Part shown: positions 57,076 through 64,000 of the stretch, piece by piece
Numbering within the stretch: position 1 is the first letter of the stretch
Layout: each line of letters starts with the position of its first letter
Assembly (NCBI GenBank): GCA_026419785.1
Contig: JAODTK010000445.1
Span: 496,001 to 560,000 of the forward strand
DNA from: Sclerodactyla briareus
Taxonomy: Eukaryota > Echinodermata > Holothuroidea > Dendrochirotida > Sclerodactylidae
Direction: 5' to 3'
Length of the DNA stretch: 64,000 nucleotides
The notes under the pieces: generated by a model
Told to the model about the DNA's origin: nothing
What the model saw: only the letters and a program-made list of their open reading frames with translations
The model's database searches: none
Made by a program: the position numbers and the translations under genes

Positions 57076-58525
57076 AAAGGACTGACGGCCCATGAAGGTA
57101 ACCTACAGGTCTGAATGAAATTTAATGGATGCTTGCGATCTTCAGATCTGCGTATAGCGTTCTTACAGGAAAGGTCACGCACATACACACCAAAAAACAC
57201 AAGCATTGATTCCATAGCACAATTATTCTGCCTCATAAGGAGGAGGTTCACCCATACCCATTATCCAAGGAGCACCCACCTGATACACGTGATTCTGGCT
57301 GCCATTCAAGCATCATAAGAATCAGTATGAGCTAGTTATATGGCCCTACTAAAAGATCGCTCCTCAATCACTTAGCAATAGTTGCCAGGGAAAATCGATT
57401 ATAATAAGGGCTATACAATACCGCAAAGCTTAAATCCATGTGGTTTTTCATTTAATCGAGTCCAAAAATGCGCGTGATCTGATGTCGTTGCTATGTAGGG
57501 AGAAACTCTTGTTTGCAAAACTAATTATAAAGGAGGGCCATACGGTTTGAGTATGTGGTGAAAAGGACTAGCTTTATGTGTTCTACAAATGGCAGCGTAG
57601 ATGATTTTTTACGTTAATAAATATTAATCAATCATAAACCTACTTTCTTTTCGTGATCCTGGATCAGAGGAATCCATGAGGAAATGTCAGTTTAGTGTGT
57701 TTGTGTTGTGGGTGTATGTGACCCCAGCTTGTGAACACGATACTTGACTCAGATTGATCAGATCTGATTGACGGAGTCATACATGGGTGGGGGTTTTTTT
57801 GATGTGTTTTCTCCAAAACCGTGAGATCGATATTGATTTTGGCCCCAAGGCAACGGTCACCCACCTGAGGTCCAAATAGGTCTCTAAAATTTCACCACAT
57901 ATCTTTTCTTTTGAAGAACATTTTCTTTTTTCTCCTTTTTTTGAGCTTTCATATATATCAGGGCACCGCACGGCAGTTGGGCGGATCCCAGGGGGGGGGG
58001 GGGGGCAGCTAGGGGCAGTTTGCCCCTCCTTTCACAACGATTTTGGTTGTGGATTTTGAAGCTACCCGTCCAGGAAAATGCGCCCCATGCCCCTTCGTAA
58101 GTTGGAATCATAGGGTGTACACCTCGATTATATTATAATTACATTTAATCAAGCCTAGGCACTATTTGTGGGCCTACCGTATGTACAGCGCCCCATGAAT
58201 TTCGTGCTGGAAACCGCAGCATAATACATTTTTTTTAGCTTTAGCCGAGTGCATCCAAGCTACTCTGGTCAGGCGGTATATGCCATGACAACTACTCTGG
58301 AGCACACACTACCTACTTACTACCTGGCCCCCATAGACTAGCAGCTGTCTATTAATGAACCCGCGCCCATCGTACGCGTATGGACGACTTTGTAAAATGT
58401 CACTACACTAACACTAAAAAAATCTAGAGAGAATTTGTTTTAAAGATTTTTATTTTGTTTGTAATTTTTTTTTTGCCGGCTTGAGACGTGTCGAAGCTTG
58501 GAACATGACAGCAAGCCAAAACGTC
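57076..58525. other. Sequence without recognisable gene
   Basis: G14 run at about 57991-58004. No coding signature was recognised. Confidence 0.4.
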
Positions 58526-58529
58526 CTGG

Positions 58530-58690
58530 ATGGTCCATTTCCGGCCATCTGGGTTGCTCGTAAACCCACAATTTCCTAGTCCACCGCGCAACCGATGGTG
58601 GCGCTTCCCGTAGTTTATACTTGGTGCCCCCCCCGTCCCAATGTCTGTGTCCCCCCTTGTGCCCCAGAATGAAAGTCTGGTGATACCACT
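58530..58690. repeat. 'TCCGGCCATCT / GGTGGCGCTTCC' repeat, copy 3
   Basis: GGTCCATTTCCGGCCATCTG, 'AAACCCACAATTTCC', CGCAACCGATGGTGGCGCTT, C8 and CCCCCTTGTGCCCC. The long minus-strand open frame over 58424-59134 consists mainly of this repeat and the next one plus homopolymer. Confidence 0.75.
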
Positions 58691-58967
58691 GCCCAGCACC
58701 TCCCTTTTGCAACTCAATTTTATTTGAGCGAATGGACAAATGACTGTGGCAGCAGCATACCTTGGGCATGCATGTGAATGGATGATATGTAGATGAACTT
58801 GTCCATTCATCACGATCCCGATCAGAAGAGGCATGACATTAATAATTGTTGGAAGTTTTTTATTGTTTTTTTTTTTTTGCTTTCTAAGCCACGTCAGACT
58901 CCAGAGAGCAAATTTTCTTAGACACCTTCCCCAGAACATCCCGGTTACATGTACACTTAGACACCCA

Positions 58968-59325
58968 GGAAGTGGCCGTATCCGGCCATTTGGAGGTTTG
59001 TGTGAAGCCACAAATTTTCTTTTCCACCGCCATTGGCCGCGGGCCGATTCGTCTCCGATATTGGGGGGGGGGGGGGGGGGAGGGGGGCACAATGGGGCCA
59101 TTTTTTTCCAACAAAAAATAGTGTGTGGGAACACAAAGTCATCGGAGCATGTCTCGCATATTGTGGAGACATGCCCACCCCCCGGTTTTCGGCGCCCCTG
59201 TTGTACGCTGGCGCACCAACCGGCGGTTGGCGCTCCGTCTTAGATAGTGGCAAAGGTTATCCGAATCCCTCCTTTGTTCAAAATATTTTGCGCCCCCCCC
59301 CTAACCGAAATTCCTAGATCCGCCC
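58968..59325. repeat. 'TCCGGCCATTT' repeat, copy 4, with G18-type tract
   Basis: GGAAGTGGCCGTATCCGGCC, AAGCCACAAATTTTC, a G18 run at about 59061-59078, then CGCACCAACCGGCGGTTGGC, GCTCCGTCTTAGATAGT, C9 and ATCCGCCC. The 3' end is more complete than in other members. Confidence 0.75.
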
Positions 59326-59925
59326 TGAACACTGTCTGTCACCTAGGCCTATGTTCAGCTAGCTTCCGTATCGCATATCGCTGACAAGCCGATCGAGATC
59401 GAAAGCTAGATCCAGCCTTAACTAGATTGATATTCTATTTATCGAATCTACGATAAGTATGGTCTATAAGGAACTATTCCAATACGAAACCGCGTTTCCT
59501 GTATATGTCACTTGGCATGTTCTCATTCTAACTGGTGTCTCCACTGGGCCGGTTTATATACCTGTTTACCTCATAGTTGCCCATACTCAACCACTTGATC
59601 GTGCAACGGTCACATTCGTTAATCATAGTTTAATGTGTGTTTAAATAGAAAAAAATCCCGAATCATCCCCCGGTTCTGGCTTGGATACATATAGTGTTTC
59701 ATTTTTTACTCTCCATTCCCGCTCCCTTAGACTCTGGCCGCGGGTCGCGGATCCCACCTTAGAAATCTTCTGGCGCGGGCGCGTATCTACAAAAATTTAA
59801 TACCCCCCCCCAAAAAAATAAAAAAAATAAATAAATAATAGAAATAAATAGATAAATTGTATAATATATTTTGATTATAATAAATAAGACGATTATCCAA
59901 TGCCCTTTCGCAGCCGGTGAAAGGC
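59326..59925. other. Sequence without recognisable gene
   Basis: Ends in a C10 run and an A/T-rich AATA tract (59802-59885). Confidence 0.4.
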
Positions 59926-60085
59926 TTTTCCGTGGTCTGAGAAGTTCAATTTTTCAAAATTTCGACACGCTCCGCGCCTACCGGTGGTGGCGCCTCCGCT
60001 TAGATAGTCACTGAATAATTGGCCTAAAAAATATGGCGCCCCCCTGATCGACTTGCCCCCTTCAGTGGGTTGGGCTAGACCGCCC
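59926..60085. repeat. 'GGTGGCGCCTCCGCTTAGAT' repeat, copy 5
   Basis: CGACACGCTCCGCGCCTACC, GGTGGTGGCGCCTCCGCTTA, GATAGTC, ATGGCGCCCCCCTGATCGAC and 'CTAGACCGCCC' at the end. Confidence 0.7.
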
Positions 60086-60368
60086 TTGGCCGCACGCACT
60101 TATGTAATCCTAGCCAAACCATGGAAACGACCTTCTCGCGGTGAGCTGTTCTTGTCTCTTTTCCTTCAACTCTGTAAATGATGGTTTCAAACAACCTAGA
60201 CTGCGGGGCTTCACTTAAATTCTACTAATTTGGCTTTTTTGTGCAAAGCCATGGCAGTGAGCAATCGCGTAAAAGACTATACTTCTATTTGGTTATTACT
60301 TCAGATATTATCTATCATTATTACTACTACTTGTACTATTACGAGTACTACATTTTTAAGTAATTTAG

Positions 60369-60376
60369 TAGTAGTA

Positions 60377-60418
<42 letters not shown>

Positions 60419-60470
60419 AGTAGTAGTAGTTAGTAGTAGTAGGAGTAGTAGATAGTAGTAGTAGTAGTAT
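60369..60470. repeat. (AGT)n microsatellite
   Basis: About 100 bp of AGT/GTA repeats with a few interruptions. Confidence 0.95.
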
Positions 60471-60841
60471 AATTGATTTCAGAAGAACACGAATATTGCA
60501 TTCAATGGGTTGTAACTGGTGGAATAAATGACGGCGACGTTGACTGTATGCCATGGCGTCAATCTTCTTCTTCTTCTTTGGCGGGACTGCCCAACATTCC
60601 CAAAAGGAACCAGAGCACCAATGGTGGTGGAGCTCAAACGCCAAAATGTACCAAGATGAATCTACAATTATGTGACAAATGTTCAAGATCTGAGGTTCAA
60701 GTGAGCAGTTTCAAACAAATGGCCTATTGTGCCCCCTTCACGACCTTTGAGCCATTGATGCGCCCCAAAGCAGTCATAAATATTCCACATGGGCATAGGG
60801 ACAACACAGTGATAATGGGCCTTGGGTCCTTATCCTGACAA
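60471..60841. other. Sequence without recognisable gene
   Basis: A 121-codon plus-strand frame crosses this stretch, but its content is not protein-like and it leads into the satellite array that follows. Confidence 0.4.
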
Positions 60842-61560
60842 CCCTAAAGGTACAGCTAGTAGACCATTTTCATTATAATGAACATCGCAAGTGACAAACA
60901 GGATTTGTAGGAGATACAAGATTTGCAGGATAGTATTTCATATATTGGGCCCTAGGCTCAAATTTCCCAAGGACCTGCAATGACCCTCTACACAAGGACG
61001 GCTACATGTAACTTAGAAGAAAATCAATTGAAGCTTGTGGAGAAGATGCATTTCAAACCATTGTGTGATGAAATTCATAAAAATGGCCCACTGCCCAAGT
61101 AGGACCTTGGATAAAAAACATCTTAACCCAAGGGCCCACACTGGGCCTTGGGCCTAATCCTGGGAAACCTGAAGGTACAGCTATTAGGCCATCTTTATGA
61201 CTGAACTTCAACACTGTGCAACAAAATTTGTAAGAAGTCAATAATTTGGCAATCTTTCATATTATTGGACTCTGGGGCCCAAACTGTGCCTTGACCCAAA
61301 ACCTCCTGAACACCCCCTATGCCCTCTACCAAGGACCATTACACATATAACGGTGAAGAAACATCAATTGAATCTTGTGGGAAGGATGCATTTCAAAGTA
61401 CTGTGTGTGAAATTTCCTAAAATGGGCCCCGGCCCAAGTGGGACCTTGGACCAAAAATTCTAAACCCCCCAAGGTACGGCTGTTAGACCATCATTATAAT
61501 GCACATCAGCACTGTGCACCAAAATTGGTAGTAGAGTAGATAATGTTGAAATTTTAAACA
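60842..61560. repeat. Tandem repeat, three diverged units of about 300-325 bp
   Basis: The start CTAAAGGTACAGCTAGTAGA (60843) recurs as CTGAAGGTACAGCTATTAGG (about 61169) and CCCAAGGTACGGCTGTTAGA (about 61469). Each is followed by CATynTnATnAnnG, 'CAACACTGTGCAACAAAATT', 'CAATTGAAgCTTGTGGGAAG', 'GATGCATTTCAAA', and 'GGCCCAAGTnGGACCTTGGA'. Confidence 0.85.
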
Positions 61561-61742
61561 CTAATGTCTATACTTCTACTGCCCCTTTAATGACTTCGAC
61601 TTGCCCTTCTCGAGTCAACATTCCCAAAGGTCGATCAACATTGTGTCCAAGTTTGATCGACTCCATCACAGAATGACTGTTTGGTGGCCAAATAGGCACT
61701 TGTTAACACACTGGATAGACTAATATATATCTATAGGAATAA

Positions 61743-61820
61743 TCGATAGATAGCTAGATAGATAGATAATAAGATAGATAGATAGATAGATATGATAGAT
61801 AGGTAGATAGATAGATAGAG
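61743..61820. repeat. (GATA)n microsatellite, LINE tail
   Basis: About 75 bp of GATA repeats immediately beyond the 3' end of the minus-strand LINE (tail read as TATC on that strand). Confidence 0.9.
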
Positions 61821-61824
61821 TGAC

Positions 61825-64000
61825 ATTCGATTCCAATAGCTCAACCCAGATAGCTGGTTTGAGCTAAACAAACGAGCAGGGGTGGTTGTGTGCAGTGCTA
61901 CTAACCGGGGAGTGCTATCCCGATGCTTGAAGCCTCAAGTGTCGTTCTACAGCAGCTTTTGAAGTTCGCTGGCTGACAATACTTGTTATCTCAGGTGGCA
62001 AGTTATTCGAGTCCCTGGGGGTTCTTGGCAATGAAGAGTTTTGTAGGCAGTCCCCGCCCGTTGTGGATCTCAACATCTCATTGTTATCAGTTGGAGCGGC
62101 GTTCTACGATGGGCTGGCTGAAGTGAGCATGAATAGGATGGCAAGGTGCCGCCCCGATTGCTTTGTTGAAAATAGAGAGCCTGTTAGTCTCCCTCCTAGT
62201 GGTCAGATGATCCCACTGAAAAGTTAACAAGGGCGATGCACTGTGTGGTCCCAATCATAGTGTTGTGTACCATTCTGGCTGCACGTATCGAACCCTTTCA
62301 AGGCTTCTGAGTGAGCTTTACAGTGTACGGGTCCCACAGAGGAACAGTAGCAATGCTTGGACGGAATGAGGGTCTTATAAACCTCTGCTTGGTGTCTTTG
62401 TTACAGGGAGTTTAGGTTTCGACAACGAAGCCAATTGTTTGGTTAGCAGCAAGTTAAAGCTCAACCAGTTTATGGATATTCCACTTCAGATCCGGTGGTA
62501 TGTCAGCACCAAGGTAAAGTATACGAAGAGGTGTCTTTGGAGAATGGTGCTACCAGGGTGTAGTTGTCAAAACTATAGGGATTACTAGCAGGATACGAAG
62601 CACGTTGCAATTTTTCAGCATTGAATTTTCATTTGACCATGTTTTGGTCCAGGCTGCAAGAAGAGTCAGGTCACTTGTAGACGATCAGAATCTTGTTGGA
62701 TTAAGTTTTAAAAAGAACACATCATCAGCAAACAGCCTAACAGTGAGGTAGGTGGTCTGGCAAATCATTTATATAGGCGTTGAACAACAATGGGCCTAAA
62801 ACGGTACCTTGCGAAACACCAGAGTCAACACTTGACCATTGAGAAAAAACTCCCCAACCCAAACACACCCGATGTTTGCGGGTTTTGAGAACGCAGGATA
62901 TCCACCTATCATTGTGCCATCAACCCCATTATGGTCGATTTTCCGAAGGAAGCCGGTGGTGGAGGTTGTTGTCAAAGGCCTTGAAAAGTCAATGATGATG
63001 ACATCAGTCTGGTTGCTCTCGTTAGAGAGGAAGACAGATCTGGTACGTATGAATCAGTTGAGTTTAACAGGAATGTTTGGTCCAACCCGTTGCTGTTGTG
63101 GTGTGAAGAATAATATAGGTGTCAAAATGAGTCATTAGGTGCGAATGAACAATATGCTATAAAGCTGACTGTGACTGAAGTCAAGGCAATGGGTCTGTAA
63201 TTGAGGCTTTTTCACGAGCCCCTTCTTATGAATTGGGGAAATGTTTGCCACACCTCCTCAGCAGGGAGTTCGCTGTGTCCAAAGAGGGACTTTGAAAAAA
63301 TAATGGCCAACATGTGGGGCTAATTCAGTGGCCATACTCTTTTAGGACCCGTTGGTGGTAATCGTCAGGGCCAGTTTAAGCTTTTATTGGGGATTTAGGT
63401 TTTGCAAGTTTTTCCACCCCATTCACAGTAACAAAGATCTTGGGCATGGATGGAGATCTATCAACCACAGTTGCCAGGGTTTCCATGTTTTCTTAGTGAA
63501 GACAGAAGTGAATTGCAGGTTCAGAAGCTCGGCCTTCTGTATATTGTCAGAGCCCAAAACTCCCTGGTCCTCGAGTGTGGGAATGCCAGTGTGTTTTCCT
63601 CAAATTGTTTTAGAACGACCAGAAGTTCTTTTTGAGTCTATTCTATGCAAGTTTTCATAATATAGTTCCGGTATGCTGGTATGGTGATTTTGTGGGTAGA
63701 TCTCCTAGATTCTCTACAAATTTCCCAATCCTCAGGATTTTGGGGATTTTGATGGCCAGCCTTTGTGTAGGCTTTTTGTTTTTCCTAAGAGATCTCTATT
63801 TCGATTCAGCAATTGGTGCTTATTTTTACTAGTATTCATTTTAGTTGGGATGTGAATATTAATCTCCTGGAGCTTGGTTTTGGGAATCTCTCCAGATATG
63901 CTCAAACATTCCATGGTTGGGGGGTATTCTTTTCAATAAAGTCATGACTGAATATGGTCAAATCATTCCTCATGTTTTCAGTGTGAGCTTTCTTGCAGAG
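61825..64000 (-). mobile_element. CR1-like LINE pseudogene, reverse transcriptase and C-terminus, cut by window end
   Basis: On the minus strand the domains follow in the proper order. First is an ENP-linker (KQKAYTKAGH near 63740-63775; KAELLNLQFTSVFT near 63490-63525). Then come PKIFVTVNGVEKL (about 63410-63445), LNYRPIALTSV (63172-63204, RT motif 1), DVIIIDFSRPFDN (62969-63006, the catalytic Asp of motif A), SGVSQGTVLGPLLFNAYIND (about 62765-62825, motif B) and VRLFADDV (62718-62741, catalytic FADD of motif C). The thumb/C-terminal region follows, with pieces near 62000-62500. The tail is (TATC)n at 61743-61820. Single-base indels and stops occur every one to two hundred bases, so no full-length frame survives and it is dead. 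Its upstream endonuclease would lie beyond 64000. The intact motif order suggests an ordinary point-decayed insertion rather than a mosaic. Confidence 0.9.

Noticed and set aside
58424-59134. Longest open frame of all, 236 codons on the minus strand
   Set aside because: It runs across two members of the poly-C repeat family and a homopolymer that encodes a run of prolines. No domain, and neighbouring frames are equally open. Repeat artefact.
60473-60838. 121-codon frame after the AGT microsatellite
   Set aside because: Composition is unremarkable and it merges into the satellite array starting at 60842.

Overview
This is a eukaryotic, almost certainly invertebrate metazoan, nuclear window. 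It is AT-rich and dominated by degenerate non-LTR retrotransposons, tRNA-derived SINEs, short terminal-inverted-repeat elements (MITEs), diverged tandem repeats of the 'GACCTTGACC' type, many microsatellites and an unusual number of long G or C homopolymers. No bacterial operons, rRNA genes, intact tRNA genes or CRISPR arrays are present. I recognise no intact host protein-coding gene. The CR1/L2-like and RTE-like LINEs, the GCGCGC-palindrome repeats and the 'TGACCTTGA' satellites fit a marine invertebrate (echinoderm, hemichordate, lancelet or mollusc). I cannot narrow it further from sequence alone.

Layout. 0.4-1.1 kb: minus-strand RTE-like reverse-transcriptase fragment. 5.0-6.6 kb: three diverged tandem repeats. 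7.24-7.39 kb: hAT-like MITE. 8.5-10.5 kb: about 2 kb unit bounded by inverted arrays of a short 'CCGTTTTGTAATAAA' motif and by a 7-bp direct repeat. 11.3-11.8 kb: tandem and dispersed repeat, with a second copy at 45.3-45.8 kb. 12.3-12.9 kb: plus-strand RTE-like fragment. 13.5 kb: minus-strand RT fragment with a YADD box. 14.6-17.5 kb: microsatellites, including a strong Z-DNA-type tract. 16.7-18.3 kb: repeat unit interrupted by a GATA-tailed insertion. 20.15 kb and 39.9 kb: two copies of one MITE family. 21.8-22.3 kb: nested LINE tail, SINE and perfect foldback. 24.1-24.8 kb: carboxy-terminal end of a CR1/L2-like LINE. 26.65 kb: second tRNA-like SINE head. 27.9-30.95 kb: three dispersed repeats, each with an inverted partner at 42-50 kb. 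31.0-31.6 kb: long unrecognised open frame. 33.7-34.4 kb and 50.8-52.1 kb: two copies of another family, the second carrying a tandemly duplicated insert. 38.8-39.8 kb: GC-richer block with broken but protein-like reading frames on the minus strand. 46.3-46.6 and 60.4 kb: trinucleotide repeats. 48-60 kb: a swarm of poly-C-containing repeats. 52.4-53.0 and 60.8-61.5 kb: more tandem arrays. 61.7-64.0 kb: a large minus-strand CR1-like LINE pseudogene with a GATA tail, running off the window end.

The elements do not form a pathway. They record serial, nested insertion and decay. The two regions I would check first for something undescribed are the inverted-array unit at 8.5-10.5 kb and the coding-like block at 38.77-39.77 kb. 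Neither is proven to be a functional system.
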